Shown piece by piece: positions 12,087 to 25,772 of a stretch of DNA of 64,000 bases. The translations under genes and the position numbers were made by a program. A model generated the notes under the pieces. It was not told the DNA's origin. It made no database searches and worked only from the letters and a program-made list of their open reading frames with translations. Where the stretch lies: NCBI GenBank assembly GCA_037074615.1, contig CM073549.1, positions 4,593,001-4,657,000 on the forward strand. Reading direction: 5' to 3'. Origin of the DNA: Leucaena leucocephala (Eukaryota > Streptophyta > Magnoliopsida > Fabales > Fabaceae). Each line of letters begins with the position of its first letter. Positions within the stretch are counted from its first letter, which is position 1.

Positions 12087-12262
12087 AAAATTTAGGTATG
12101 TTCTACACTAGTCCCCCACTAAAGTCAGGGCTGTTCAGAGACGCTTATAGGGGACTTACGAGATTGTCTATAAAAGAAGTCCTCACAATGATAGTAAAAA
12201 TTATACCCACATCTTTATGAGATACGAGTCCGTTTTTTACTATTGTACCAACTCTCTTTGGC
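12087..12262 (-). mobile_element. tRNA-derived SINE-like element, copy 1
   Basis: About 175 bp align to 62392-62571 over their length, including AGTCCCCCACTAAAG-like and GGGACTTACGA-like blocks. Read on the minus strand, the head has an A-box-like TGGTACAATAGT. The B-box position (GGGTATAATT) is mutated here but clear in the other copy. No coding frame is seen. It is preceded by an (AT)n run. Confidence 0.6.
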
Positions 12263-12674
12263 AGGTTGGTAGAGTTTTGTATAATCATATGTAATGAATA
12301 GGCTTAGTAATAATGAGGGGACCATGAGAAATGGGCCAGATGCTTATTAAATGGGCTTATGAGAATTGGTGGTAATATAAGATATATTTTTATATTTATT
12401 AATTTTTTTTAAATTGGCTATATTGACACTCTCTCAACAATAATCAAGTAAGAGAGAGAGAGAAGAAAATAGAAAAAAAGATGATTATGATATTTTAAAA
12501 AAAATTCATATTAACTAATTTAACTAACTTCTGTAATATAATTAAATTAATTAAATAATTTATACATTAGACTAGAGGAGTATTTTGTATGTAAGATGCT
12601 ATAAAAAAAACAAAGATGCAATAGGGGTGTGAATGGATTTGGTGGAACCATCTCCCAGATTTCTCCGATTTCTT

Positions 12675-12840
12675 TGTGACTGGTAGCTTCTACTTGCTTC
12701 TAGAGTTCAGTGTTCACTTGTTTATTTCCCAATAATTCTGTTTGAATGCTCTTGCTTAGTTTTCTGTGCCTTCCATTGTATTGAGCTCTATTCTCGTTGA
12801 GCAATGAAGGTTCCGAAAATTTTAAGGGGAAATCATTTTG
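12675..12840. repeat. Flanking repeat R1, copy 2
   Basis: Gapless counterpart of 3-168 (constant offset 12672), with weaker similarity to about 12910. It lies 1.4 kb past the end of the truncated TNL. The preceding block (about 12621-12665) resembles 13706-13750, so duplicated fragments continue further right. Confidence 0.8.
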
Positions 12841-13178
12841 TAAGGCATGTATACTCTTTATAATTTTTAATTTGGTACATGTACTACTTTTTTTTTATTA
12901 AATCCTTTAATTTTACTTGTTATCACAATTAACTCATGTACATGCGTATAACCGTATTAAAAGAGAAAAGTTACATGAACTAACTGTATAAACAGGATAA
13001 AATTAAAAAATTTAATAAAAAAATAAACATATGTACTAAATTAAAAATCGTGAAAAAATATAAGTTACTGCAAAAAAAAAATGGTGTGCCGAAATTTTAA
13101 TAACGGTTGCTCTTATGAATTTTGGAATCGTCAATGAGGCACATGACTCATGTTTCCAAACTATCACATTTTTTTATT

Positions 13179-13360
13179 GCCCACCCGGTTCACCGGAGCT
13201 TTACCCCAATTACATCCGGATTTGACCCGCGTCGCGCACCTAGCTATGGTGGGTGAGTCTCCCAACGGGAATTTTCTGCGTACGCCAAGGCTCGAATTCG
13301 AGACTTTGCTTAAGCGATACCGAGCCGCTTATCACTCGGATCACATTTTAATATGCTGGA
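13179..13360 (-). mobile_element. tRNA-derived SINE-like element in a GC-richer patch
   Basis: The patch stands out from its AT-rich surroundings. On the minus strand it reads like a tRNA promoter region: GTGATAAGCGGCTCGG in the A-box position and TCTCGAATTCGAGCC in the B-box position, about 30 bp apart. A 107-codon frame runs through it, but this looks incidental. I could not define the ends. Confidence 0.5.
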
Positions 13361-13499
13361 CTGGTTTGGTTCAAGCTCCATGGAAATACTCGACTGCTTT
13401 TCAATCCAATCCTCCTACTTCGGGCCTTGAGGACATGGTCCATTTTAATTTGAAGGGTTTAAGTGGACCTTGAGAAAAGGACTAATGGGCCAAATGTTA

Positions 13500-14545
13500 A
13501 TCAATATTTGAATATTTATTAGATGAGGTACCTAATAATACCTCAGATATAATTATTTTTAATAGAAGAATATTAGTTCATACAAAAAATAAAGAAAAAT
13601 GTATGATGTAAATGAAAAATAGGGTTCATAACTCCTTTATAATGTAGAAATTTTTTGACATATGATGTGCATAATGAGCCTAATTCTCATAAATGTTTGT
13701 GGGTTTTGGAATGGATATGGTGGAATCTTCTCTCCGAATTCTGATGTTCTTATTTTCCTGTCGCTTACTCGAGCTCATTATTACTATCTATAAAGCTTTT
13801 CATTCCATAGCAGAAAAACACGGAAGCAAGATTTACATTATGAATGATTCACTGATAATTCCTAGATGCAACTTGCAGGGACTTTGAGCAACCAGAGATT
13901 CAGATAAATGTAAAATAGCTACTAACCAGAAAATTAATTTTAATATAAAACATAATTCACTAATTTGTGTAAATTAAAATAGCTAAAAAATTAATTAATT
14001 ATAACAAATATAACGTGATCTTTCTAAAATATGCATATATAATATTCAATTGTGTTAATTTATAAGTTAAATAAATTAATTTAAAAAAATAATAAATATT
14101 ATGTATAAAATAAATAAGGTTTTATATTTAGATCAAATTTAGCCCTCCAATTAGCTATGGAGGGTAGTAGTTAACATTTTAATGAATGGTAAAGTAACAG
14201 TGGGAATTACTTGTAAAGATATGAACCCTAAATTATGCTCTCTCTTTTTTCTATTGCAAAGGGCAAACGTTGCAAGTAGGTAATACATCAATCATACTCA
14301 TCTCATTTTGGCTTTAACGAAACTTCACTGTGAAAACCTCCCAAGCCTGCTTTCCAAAACCATTTATTGAAACATTCCCCTTTTCAAGGATTTCATCAAA
14401 AGCAATCTTTTTTAATGTACCTGCTGTTTAAAATAAATTACCTCGATCAACTTACAAAAATCAAGTTGATGTTGAGATTTCTTTCATAATCAATGTACTG
14501 TTTTGTCACTTTTCTTGTAAAATTTGGTTTAATTTATAATCTTCT

Positions 14546-14579
<34 letters not shown>

Positions 14580-17560
14580 TGCATCTATCCCTCTCAGCAC
14601 CTTGAAAACTTGTTTTGGAAACTTTTAAAACATTATTTAAGGGCCACCGATTTTCTTGTTAATTGCTAACAACTCCCGTAGGGTCTACTTTAAAGCCATA
14701 ACAGAATTCCTCATATTATATAACAATCAGCTCCTAATTAATTATATATTCAAATGGCTATTCATAAACAATGCGCTATAAAACAGGTTTTTGCAGAATT
14801 TTATGCTAACTGTGTATTTTTAATTTGGGAATGAATTAAAATTCAAGATACTGTTGAAAATGAGAGTATGAATGGTGAAGCTGAATAAGCAGCCAGTCAG
14901 CGACAAGACCAGTTTTATATTTATTATTCTCGTTTTATTCTTTTTTATCTTATTTCTTATATGTTTCGTAATTCAATTGTCTTGTATTAACCTGTATAAG
15001 ATTAGTGTTGTTGGTAAAGATGTTACTCATATTTCACAAAGAATTTGATTCAAATCTCACTGAGAATTTCATTGATTTATAATAATTTAAAAATAAATAT
15101 GTATGAAAAATCATAAACTTCATTAACTCTATATTAAAATTTAACAACTTTTAACTTTATCCCTATTTAATATACATTATTCAACATGTGAACAAAGTTA
15201 ACGTAATAATTAATGAAGGATAAAATTATATATTCATATAAAAAATTAATAATATAACTTATAAATAAGAATCACCCTCATTTCAGTAATAGATGCCACA
15301 GTTTTGTTAAGGGTATGAAATGATAGCTGATTGGAGTTTTTTAATTAAAAAATGGGATATTAAGAAGTATATAAATGATCAAAATGAAAAAAGCAAAAAT
15401 ATTTTTTTAAAATCTACTTCATTTACTTTTATAGTATTTTTATCACCAAGAGATATAATTATCACCACTTGATGGATCAATGTTTTTTTCTCATGAGAAA
15501 TTTTTTGAGTATATGGTATATGCTGTTTCCAATGGGATTCTTCGCTGTGTTTTAATTTTCTCATTATTTAAGTATTTATTACTCGTCCATAATATTCTGA
15601 TTTGACCGGTTGTTATTTTAAAATTAAATGCCTTGAAGAAAATATCACAAAATAGACATAAAACTTTGCTCATACATTCATTCCTCAGTCAATATGATCG
15701 ATGCCTAACTACAATACAGCTTGTTTCCACTGCAACATCCTACCTACGTTTGTCCTTCCAAACAGTGCATATTAAATTAATCCCTTTTGATATATATATA
15801 ACATTCATAATTTACAACATTATTTAAGAAAAATCAAATATTCTTATCTACATATTTTATTAATTATATGATGAAAGGAAAAATGAGGATAATACCTTTG
15901 CAACAAGCATATTAATTATTAAAATCTCAATGAATGGGTGGTGTTATCCGACATGATTCTTCTTTACAAGTCAATAAAAAAATCATTATATTAGACTATT
16001 TTAGTTCATAGTAGTAGATCGATGTTGTAGATATAATTAATAAGCTAGCTAGACTAATAGTCAAAAAAATGCTAGCTAGGTTAAATGTCTTAATCTATCT
16101 GATACAAAAGAAAAGGACCCGTAATATTTTTTTTTCCTCTGAAAGATTCTTATGGACGTATTAGTATGTAAGTTTAGAAATGTCAACTCTTATGCACAGT
16201 GCATATATAGATGACAAAACCAACGTAGAGAATTCTAATGGTAGTGTCATTGTTGTCGTTGATAGAGAGTCACTAGTTTAATTAGGTCCTGTAACAATCA
16301 TATTATATATTATATTTGATATTATTGATTATTTATTTACTCAAGATTACTTGATTAGCCATGGATCAGCTAGACTACAAAATAGGAGAACTGATGTTTG
16401 AATTACACTGTGTTAAAAAAGACTCACGAGGAGAGATATCATGGTCATAAAGCTTTAATCCGGATTAGTTGATTAATTGAAAGACACTTAATAATATAAT
16501 TAAGAAAAAATACTAGGTATTGGATAACTCAAAAGGTTATATAAATGAAAAGTTATTGATTATTGATTTAAATTCGATGATTTTTGTATAATCATATATA
16601 TAATTTTTTCTATCCACAAATTTTGCTTAATGAATATTTAGTTTTTCCCACTAAACCCTAGTGTTATTGGTTCTACGTATATCAGAAATGAATGTATACG
16701 CACATGCTAGGCTAGGGTTTGTACTTTGTAATCAAAACCTCTATAGTTCATAACTGCAATATATCTCTAGTTTTGCTCGTTCATGTCTTCCACATAGATT
16801 TATATCAGCAAAAATGCTTAAACTTGGCAAAAAATATAAGTCGTTTTGCTTAAACCCCTATCTTTTCGTACTTTTCTCAAAATATTTATTATTTATGTTC
16901 ACTAGAATCATCAATCTCAATGCCTTTTCAATTAGAAAAGTTATTTTTTCAAATTAAAATTTTCAATCTGATAAATTGGTTCCCATGAACCAAAATTTAT
17001 CTTCGGAAACAAAAAAAAATGATAGTAGTAATATTGGTATAGCTGCCACTATTAGAAAAGTGAAAAAATATATTAAAAAGTATGGGTCGTTAAACATGAT
17101 TTATTAGAAATTAAGGGTAAATTTGAAAAAAAAATCATCTAATGCTTTATAGATTTTCTAATGCATGTGACTGGTTTGAAAAACCAACAAAAGTTTGTAG
17201 AAATAAGCAATTACAAAAAGAAGATGTGGGAGCACTAGTCTTTTAATTAAAGGACCACAAAAAAAAACTAATTTTAGGCTACTATATTAAAAGCCCATAA
17301 ATGAAAATCATGTTAAAAAATTGTAATTACCATCTTGAAATTACTTAAAATCATCTTTTTGTATGTTGTACAAAGTCTGAGAAATAAATCGCATTGTTTA
17401 TTACTTATAAATAATATAACTTTCTATATAAATTATATGTAATATTTTAATGTAAAACTAAACATGATTTTTCAAGCATTTACGCAAAAATTTGATCAAT
17501 GAGTTGCTCTATTGGGAACTTGTATTAATGTAACTTATTATGAATTTTATATTTTATAAT
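13500..17560. other. Gene-poor AT-rich intergenic region
   Basis: I see no gene, RNA gene or intact element. It holds an (AT)n run (14550-14578), a degraded tRNA-promoter-like fragment near 15000-15065, and many short non-coding frames. Confidence 0.5.
14550..14578. repeat. (TA)n microsatellite
   Basis: About 14 uninterrupted TA units in non-coding DNA. Confidence 0.9.
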
Positions 17561-17599
17561 AATATAATCCTCCGGTCTTTTATATTTTATAATAATATA

Positions 17600-17832
17600 C
17601 TCTTCCGATCTTTAATATATAAATTAGTTAATTTTTTTTAGTAAGTTAAGGAAGTTAAATAGATCAGTTAATTATGACTAAATCTAATCTTTCAAAATAA
17701 ATTTATATAATATACTTCGTAATCTATATAAACTAGTCAACTAACTCTTATATTAGTTATAATTAACTTATTTATTTAATTTTTTTAATCTATTAAAAAA
17801 ATAATTATGTCTTATATTAAAAACTGGAGAGA
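17600..17832. mobile_element. Stowaway-like MITE
   Basis: The ends form an imperfect inverted repeat: CTCTTCCGATCTTTAATAT on the left, and on the right the reverse complement of TCTCTCCAGTTTTTAATAT. TA lies at the borders, as expected for Tc1/mariner-type MITEs. The inside is AT-rich and non-coding and shares blocks with 9210-9430 and 38070-38297. A 32-bp stretch including the left end is directly duplicated (17548-17579 and 17581-17612). Confidence 0.6.
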
Positions 17833-17861
17833 TATATAATAAAATATATAATAAATTATAT

Positions 17862-18175
17862 TATCATTAAATTTAATTAAAAAGGTCAGAGTGCTCGCTC
17901 AGCATGCAAGAGGTACGGAGATCGATGCCCCACATCTCCATTAATTAATTAGAGTATAATTATTAATTTTTTGTTTTTGTGGTTTGGATACGCAAAAAAA
18001 AATTATCGAATGAGCCCTACTATCTTTAAATTTAATTAAAAAGGGATGTAGCTAAGATGTTAGGGTGTTTGCTTAGCACGGGGATCAATACTCCGCATCT
18101 TCATTAATTAAAATAAATATAATTATTAATTATTAATTCTTAGTGGTTTGGACGCTTGGAAAGAAAATCATTAGA
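17862..18175 (+). mobile_element. Tandem pair of tRNA-Ala-derived elements
   Basis: Two adjacent units of about 157 bp (17862-18019 and 18020-18175) each have the same A/T-rich head (AAATTTAATTAAAAAGG), a tRNA-like body and a common tail (TATAATTATTAAT then TGGTTTGGA). The bodies resemble plant tRNA-Ala(AGC). Unit 1 (17884-17940) lacks the acceptor/D side but keeps the anticodon arm, variable loop and T arm. Unit 2 (18042-18102) keeps the 5' half but has lost the 3' anticodon stem and variable loop. Neither can fold into a full tRNA. They are SINE-like copies or a duplicated tRNA pseudogene. Confidence 0.75.
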
Positions 18176-18764
18176 CAAAGCTGCTTCTTGTTGTTGTTAA
18201 ATTTATGATACTCCATCAAATGCATGTGAAATTAAGTTTTTTTTTTTTTAAAAAAAAAGGTGCATGAATATTGCACATGAACATTGATTTCAATTAATAA
18301 CTGAGTTATTATTAGATGCAGTTCTCAGCCGATATTTTATTTGAATGAAAGAAGATAGATTCATATCACACTCTTAAACAATCTACTTATAAGATTGAGT
18401 AAGAAATCAATTACGGTTTACGAGGAATTAAGCCACATGTGTGATTGAGGTTTTAGGTGTAAGATTAAAACAGTTGGGTACATATGATATAATGATCACA
18501 AGTCAATAAAGTTTGATGTAAAATTCAACTGCTCTGCCTCTTCCCCGCTTTCAGTCTTCAGATTTCATTTCCTTTAGCAGAAAAAAGTTTCATTTGTCAA
18601 CCAATTTGGTAGTAAACCATCATTCTCTTTACAGCAATTTATAAACTTTTAGGTTAAAAAATTGAAGCCCTCACTTACTAATCATAACTGATCCTACCTA
18701 TTCCCAGTTAAGTTCTTCCCTCCCACCCTTATTTTCATAAATGATATATATATGAGCTTAACCA

Positions 18765-18870
18765 ATAGGTGTCAGTTTAACTAGAAAAATCTTTAACTAT
18801 TAAACACGAGGTCTCAAGTTTTAGTTCGTGTGAATATAAAAAAATATCTTCAGAAAAACTACCTCTAAAT
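18765..18870 (+). mobile_element. Degenerate SINE-like fragment
   Basis: GTCAGTTTAACTAG then, 30-40 bases on, GAGGTCTCAAGTTTTAG have the spacing and feel of degraded A and B boxes of a tRNA-derived SINE. The ends are not defined. Confidence 0.3.
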
Positions 18871-19822
18871 AGATTTGACAATACTCGAATATAACTCACT
18901 TAAACAGTCATATCAATATATAAATATATATATGTGTGTGTGTGTATGCATGCTTAGCTTGGACTTGGACTTTTTTACTTGTTTATTTGGATTCAAGCAA
19001 CAAGTAGAGAAACCTCTAATATCATATCTTTTATTTGGCCTCCCAATGGAAAGTCTATATAAAGGAATGATAGTCAATGTTTGAGTCATAATTCATGCAC
19101 TTGGAAATTTTAATTGCAATATGTGAAATGTGCTGTGCATGTAAAATTATATATATGTATACGTATAGTGCCACCAGCCAATGCATATGTTGAAAGTGCC
19201 TCGAGAACTAAAATATAGGAATTTTTGTTTAGATAATTTCCCTCCAAATTTGACTACTGTTGGCAGGCAATAATTAATATGTATAGTGTCGGAATTACTG
19301 TGTTATTTAAGGTTTGATTAATTTGATGATAATCATTTGCCAAAAAAGGCCAAAATTTAGGCGTCAGAAGGGCACATGTTTATGTGTATTTTTAAAAGGA
19401 GAAAATTAAGAAAGCGTAGAAGTGTTGAGAACTCTAAGCACAAAGGGACAAACAAACAGTAACGCATATGTGAAGAAAGTCTTCGTTTAGGTGAGAAGAA
19501 ATGGAAAGGTTTGATAAAAGGAATGGACCGCTCGACACACACACACTTACAAGTTACACCTATATATGCATTTTGACATTATTATCCCTAGCTTGTTGAA
19601 TTGAAGTTCAGTTTAATCTTTTAAATTTTCAACTTCTCATCTAATTAGAATTTCAAAGAATAAATATCATTCTCATGCTAATTTTATTATAATAGATAGT
19701 CAATAATACATTTTTTATATTATAAAAATCACACATTTCATAAATCATAAATAGTATTATTTTAAATTTTATTCATGTTTAATCCATTGTTATATAAACT
19801 AATAATCAATAACAATATATAA

Positions 19823-19972
19823 TTAGTCTAATGATATAAGGCCCCACTAATCCTTATAAATCTTAAGTTTGATTCATAAATGAGACACTTATACTATGAG
19901 AGACAGTTATAAATTCTAAAATTTAATACCTAATAATAGGATCTAGTTTATAGTTTATCTGCTAAGAAAAAT
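19823..19972 (+). mobile_element. SINE-like element, family shared with 39832-39955
   Basis: Both copies begin TTAGTCTAAT(A/G)ATATAAG, carry a B-box-like block about 45 bases later (AAGTTTGATTC here), continue with ATGAGACA and end AATAGGAT. The promoter-like head and the absence of coding suggest a tRNA-derived SINE. Confidence 0.5.
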
Positions 19973-20199
19973 ATTTTAAGAATAAAATTGTACAAAAATA
20001 CTTTAAGATATTGTATGCGATTGAAAAAATAATTTAGAGTCTTGAATAAATTATAAATTCATTTAAAATATTAAATATTATTTAAAAAAATATGAGATGA
20101 ATCCATTTTAACTCCTTACTTTTTCTTAGGTTAGGCATGTCACCTAATATTTATTCCAGGGCTTAAATAAAAGAATCAACATTTCATTTCACCCGTCAC

Positions 20200-21031
20200 C
20201 ATGTCAAAATGAGAAAGAGAAAGAGAAATAAGAGTGTAGCTAACAGAGGTCAAACAATAAAGATAATCACGAGCAAGCAAGGCAGGGTCAGAAGCAAGAG
20301 AGGCAGATTTTTCCAACTGTCAAAGAAGAGAAAGGGGGGCGGGGGAGGAGAGAGAGAGAGAGAGAGTAAAGGAATAGGCATTGTCACATGATTTCTAACA
20401 GTACAAAAAGGGACCAGTCGCATCTGTATCCATTATGTGAGTTTATTTCAATTTTTAAAGAGAAGAAGAAATCTGCCCGAATTTCTCTCTTCACAAACCA
20501 AAAAACTCCTTTCTACTTCTAATTATTCTCTTCTCAAACTTCTCTTCATTCTACAGCATGATACCAAAACCTCTAACCTAAACCAGGTACCAAACAAGCT
20601 CTCTCTCTCTCTCTCTCCCCCTCCCCCCGCTCCACCTCACGTATGGTTGATCAACCGATCAATATACGCTTTGTGTAATTTGATTCCTGCGATTATGTTT
20701 TCAATAACTAAAGATATCACCACTTTCATGACTCTGGTTTCTCTACTATATACTATTATGCACTTTTGATCTTTTATAGTTTATGATTATCATGGTTCCT
20801 TTTCCTTTAATTCTCAAACCAAACCACCACAGCTTGCTGAAGATTTCTTTAATTTATCGATCAATTCCAGTTATTATCCTGCTGGGTAATCTTTTTATTG
20901 AAACTACTTTTTGGTTGTGACGAAATTATTGTGTTTTTGAATTTTCCCATGATTACGAGGTGTTCCCGAAATATCTTTCCGAAGAGTGCGTTCCCAGGCT
21001 TGTTCAATTAATTAACAATATCATGAAAAAC

Positions 21032-21067
<36 letters not shown>

Positions 21068-21372
21068 CTACATAGTTTGAGCTGGTTCGTCGTTATTGCC
21101 TTCTCTTCCCATGGATGATCAAGCTTACACACACAATCCCTTGTTTTTTATGTTTATTTCTCTCTTTGTTGTTAGTGTGGTTAAATGAAAATCATTTTCT
21201 TGTTGAGATTAATTCCTGACTAAAATCACCTTAACGAAAGGGTTTCGAGAATGAATAATATCGATGTCCATTCCTCGAAAATTTTCCTTCTAAGTTCCAT
21301 TGGGTTGGTTATATTTATAAAGAACTTATATGTACTAAGAAGAAGAAGAAAATATATGTAAGCACTTGGTCA

Positions 21373-21404
<32 letters not shown>

Positions 21405-21873
21405 TGTGTGTGCGTGCATAGATCTGAAACCTTACATTCAGCAGAAATTTTAGTTGCAACTAGTTGACGAAGGTAGAGAAGTAGTTAAAAGAAGCTAGCT
21501 GGGTCTTCATTCTCTGGACTGTTGGTTGTTACAGTGCAAATCTACCATCACCTTGTACATATAATAGTTATCTACTTATCGTACAGCTATTTTAAGGGCA
21601 CTTAAAAATCTTTAAACCATAAATTAATTGATGTAGATAGAGAGACCTTAGTTGTTGTTATATATAAATAATTACTTTACATTACAGCCTGTCAGTTCTC
21701 ACACACATATTCTTATTTAAGTCACTTTGTTGTCTAGTATGCCAACCTTTTTAATATATATATATACACAAGGGCATTTATAAATTAATTCGCCTCCATG
21801 TTTCACCAGTGAGATGCAAAGTTCTTAAAGGACAAAGAGGTTGGATCAGACTTGGCGGTGTGATCTGCTAAAC
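20200..21873 (+). other. Probable promoter and 5' leader region of the GARP gene
   Basis: No coding gene is recognised. A (GA)n run at 20347-20367 and (CT)n runs at about 20600-20616 and 21033-21054 are typical of plant promoters and leaders. A pyrimidine-rich transcribed-looking block (about 20437-20585) ends at a possible donor (CAGGTACC), which would give a long 5'-UTR intron before the ATG at 21874. This exon model is inference. An (AT)n run lies at 21373-21401. Confidence 0.35.
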
Positions 21874-24800
21874 ATGTCAGAAGACGAACACGAGATTTAT
21901 TATGACAAAGATAAGTGTGAGGAAACTACTTCACTGGGGTCTTCTTCTCAGAAGTGTTCTTCGTTCGACTTGAATGAGGAAGCTACCAGTGAAGAAGAAG
22001 AAGAAGAACAGGAACAAGAAGAGGAAGAAGAAGAAGAAGAAGAGAAGGATCAGAGAGATCTAGAAGCAGAAGAGGAGAAGGAGAAGATGAAGGAACATAA
22101 TGAAGGGACTTCATCATCATCAAACAGAGAAAGAAATGAAGGAAAAAGCATAGTGAGACAATATGTGAGATCCAAGATGCCAAGGCTTCGCTGGACTCCA
22201 GATCTTCATCTCTCTTTTGTTCATGCTGTTAAACGCCTTGGTGGTCAAGAGAGTAAGTATAAATGCTTGTGTCTATATAAATATACATATACATTTTGTG
22301 TGTGAGTGAGAAAGAAAGTTCAAATATTCTATGCCTATTTTAGTAGTTCTTGGTTTTATGTTGAAAATATTAAAAAATTTTAACAGTGAAAATGCTAATT
22401 TTGTGGACCCTGCCTACATCTAATGTAGATAAGTGGTACATTTATCTATTCTTTAAGGATATTATCTCATGGATATAAATATAGTATTTTAAAGTTCTGC
22501 TTTAAAGTATATTCATGTGTAATAGGAAATTGTGAAGCCTTAATTTTGCCTTAATAATAAAGAGAGATTGTGCAGGAGCAACCCCAAAGTTGGTGCTTCA
22601 GCTAATGAATGTAAGAGGACTCAGCATTGCTCATGTGAAGAGTCATTTGCAGGTAAAATGTACGCGCGCGCGCAGTAAAGTTTATGTGTCTGCGTGTAAA
22701 GTAATTGATCTTTTATGCGAATTAATTAACTATACAATTTTTGCATTTTCTGTTTCAGATGTATCGGAGTAAAAAGCTTGATGAGGCTGGCCAAGGTGAG
22801 GATTCTATTCTAATAATCTTATTTTAATTGTGTGCTTCCATATTTTGCATGAACGTATGTATGCCTATGATCTGTTCCCATTTTTACTGAAACGGTACGT
22901 TTCAGTAATGCAATTTCAAATTCCTTATCGACCATATAATGAATGACTTTGATAGAAAACTCGATATTAGCAACTAGAGAGGATTTAGTTGAGTAAAGGT
23001 TTGTTCATCTCTCCATTTACGTTTATAAATATAGTGAAAATTAATATAGAAAATTCTCAAAAACATACCATATCAGATTCTAAAATTTAAAAAAGGGTAT
23101 GTTAATATATAAACTGACATATTTGTTACTAGTATTAATATACGATTTTAATATTTATGAAAAAAATGGAACTGTCCACCATGAGTACTAATAGTAAAAT
23201 TGATAACAGGTTTAACCATTATAATAAAGAGATTGATTACTCACTCTAACAATTAGTTGTTCAAATAATAGATCATATCATATGCATTGACTATTATTAA
23301 TGAAACTGACAAGATCTAATAGTTTTAAATATTTTAATAATAAAATTGACTATTTTTTGTAATAAATTGATTATTCAAATAATTGAATCAGATGACGTAT
23401 TGACTATGTTAACAATTAACTTGACAATATATGTATCATTTTAATAACGATATTAACTATTATGTCTTTTCTTATAATTCAAAATTGATTACGGCTTTTC
23501 TATTAAATATTGAAATCACATGTTAATACTTATGATCAATCTATCATTTTATATATTAATATATATTTTTTTAAAGTTTTTAAATTCAAATAGTATTTGT
23601 TGGCAAACTAATATATATATATATATATTTATATATACCCCACATGCATCCTCATCTGTTGTTAAAATTATAAAAAGAAGGACATAATTACTAATTAATC
23701 AGTGATAGGAATCTAGTTTAGGTATCAATGATAGTATAGAGTGCTAGTTGTACGTATACTACTGTTGTAGTGTTGTGCAATTCGAGACCATTAATTGACA
23801 GTACGTTCGTACGTAGTTGAACTTTGATTTGCCTAGTTGTCCAATTAGACACATCAAAATCAAACTGAAAAGTAGAACATGTGATTGGTAACTTAATAAT
23901 TACTTATCATGTTCTATCATCATTCAGATATTAATGCATTATCTAATTAATTAAATAGGAGTATATATGTTGGTGGAATAAATAATAGAGAATGTCAGTC
24001 CTCACTCCGCCCATTTATGTACAGAAATACTACGATTTTTTAGGATTATTCCACCCCACTTACTATATATATATATATATATATATGTAACAAGGAATCT
24101 CTTCAAATTATACAGACTTTGAATAAAGCATGAAATAAAAGGATTGTAGTTGCATATTTATCCTCTTATCATCAAATAATTGTTGGGAGCTTTATTCAGA
24201 CTGTTGTAGTAGTTGTGTCCAAAGTTATTGTATTCTGTCTTAGGAACTTTTTGTTTTATAAATTAGTGTCTAGTATGTATTATTGTCTTATATATATAAT
24301 TATAATGCTATAGTGTAACCCAGACAAAAAGGAAGAAGAGATAGAGGCTTCAGGGTAAAACTTGGAAGGGCCTAGGGCTTGCTATGGTGTTACATATATA
24401 CACTTTCACCATACAATATATATATAACCAAATCTGTTGATATTGTTAAGTTATATAATTAGTTGGATTATATTGTTTTTTTACAATGCAGTGATAAGTC
24501 AAACGTACAGATCCTCGCAAGTTGGTCGTATTTCTCAGTTATCGTATCAAACAATGAATACAAGGCAACAATTCAAGATGGGAAATGGTGGAATTATTCT
24601 ATCTACCAATTGCGACGACCATGCTGGGCTTGTTCATCATCATGCTCTCTCCAAGCCTTCTTTTACCCTTGCCCACTCCCATACATCAATGGCCACAGAT
24701 TCAAGGTATAACTACGCATTTAAGTGTGTGTGTGTATATATACAAACATGTCTTTAATTATATATTGTGCATTCAAATAATCTTATATATATATATGTTC

Positions 24801-25772
24801 AGTCACTTAGCTGTACGCAAAAATACCTCAGGTATAAAATTCAGAATATATGTCCCCACAAAATCTTAAAAACAATGACGTTTTCATATTAGAAGGTTTC
24901 CATTCATGTGTTAACTGTATTGGGGAGTTTTACTTTGATTCGAAACATCCTATAAAGTTATAGGACCAAATGTATACTTTTAATTATATCTATAAGAGTT
25001 GTCGAAGACTATAAATCGTATCGCTTATCTCGATCTACCCGGGTTTATATGTAGTCTAGTTAATATAAGAATTACTTGCCTCTCTCACTTGATGATGATA
25101 TCACTGCAGGCACCAACAATGGTATAGAAGGCAAAGTTGCATGACAAACAAGGAAGTGATGATGATGCCCTCAACATCAGGTCGAATTGCACCCATGAGA
25201 CCCAGCCAATTTCTTGAAGAGAAAAAGTGGCCTCCATTAGAAATTATTACCAATAATAATATTAATAGTAATAATAATAATAATAACCAGAATTATTGGA
25301 AGTTCAACAAAATGCCTGCGATGACCAGTAATATTTGGGCAGATACTAATAGCAGTATTCATGATTCACAATCTGGTCGATTTCACCAACTTGCCACCAT
25401 GGAGCCGCGTGATCGATGGGGTTTTGGGAATAATTTCAACAGTTCCAAGAGTTCGAAGCTGGAATTTGAGCCCCCATTCCGGATTAAGGTGATGCTAATA
25501 ATTATAGTACTCTTTCTTTAAGGTTTTAGTTTACTGATTAAGAAAACATACAATTAAACAGGGTCAAGAAAAATAATCGTGTCTAATTTTGTTGTTCTAC
25601 TAACATTAATATAATGATTCGCATATTCATGAAATGTTAATTTGCAGTTAAATGAAGAGAAATTGGAGAAAGACGAGCAATCGTTGGCTGATCTGCAACT
25701 CGGACTGAATTATCAGAATGCTGATCATTGCAAGGAGACCCAAGAAATTAACACTAAGCTTTCCCTTTCTTA

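Noticed and set aside
13150..13473. 107-codon frame in the GC-richer patch
   Set aside because: Overlaps a tRNA-promoter-like repeat; no domain and no continuation into exons.
17884..18102. Functional tRNA-Ala genes
   Set aside because: Each copy lacks part of the cloverleaf (5' half in one, anticodon stem and variable loop in the other).
20437..20769. 110-codon frame upstream of the GARP gene
   Set aside because: Low-complexity, crosses a (CT)n run and a likely leader splice donor; better explained as untranslated leader.
21983..22183. Leu/Ser-rich minus-strand frame
   Set aside because: Antisense of the Glu-rich tract of the GARP gene, which has full exon support on the other strand.
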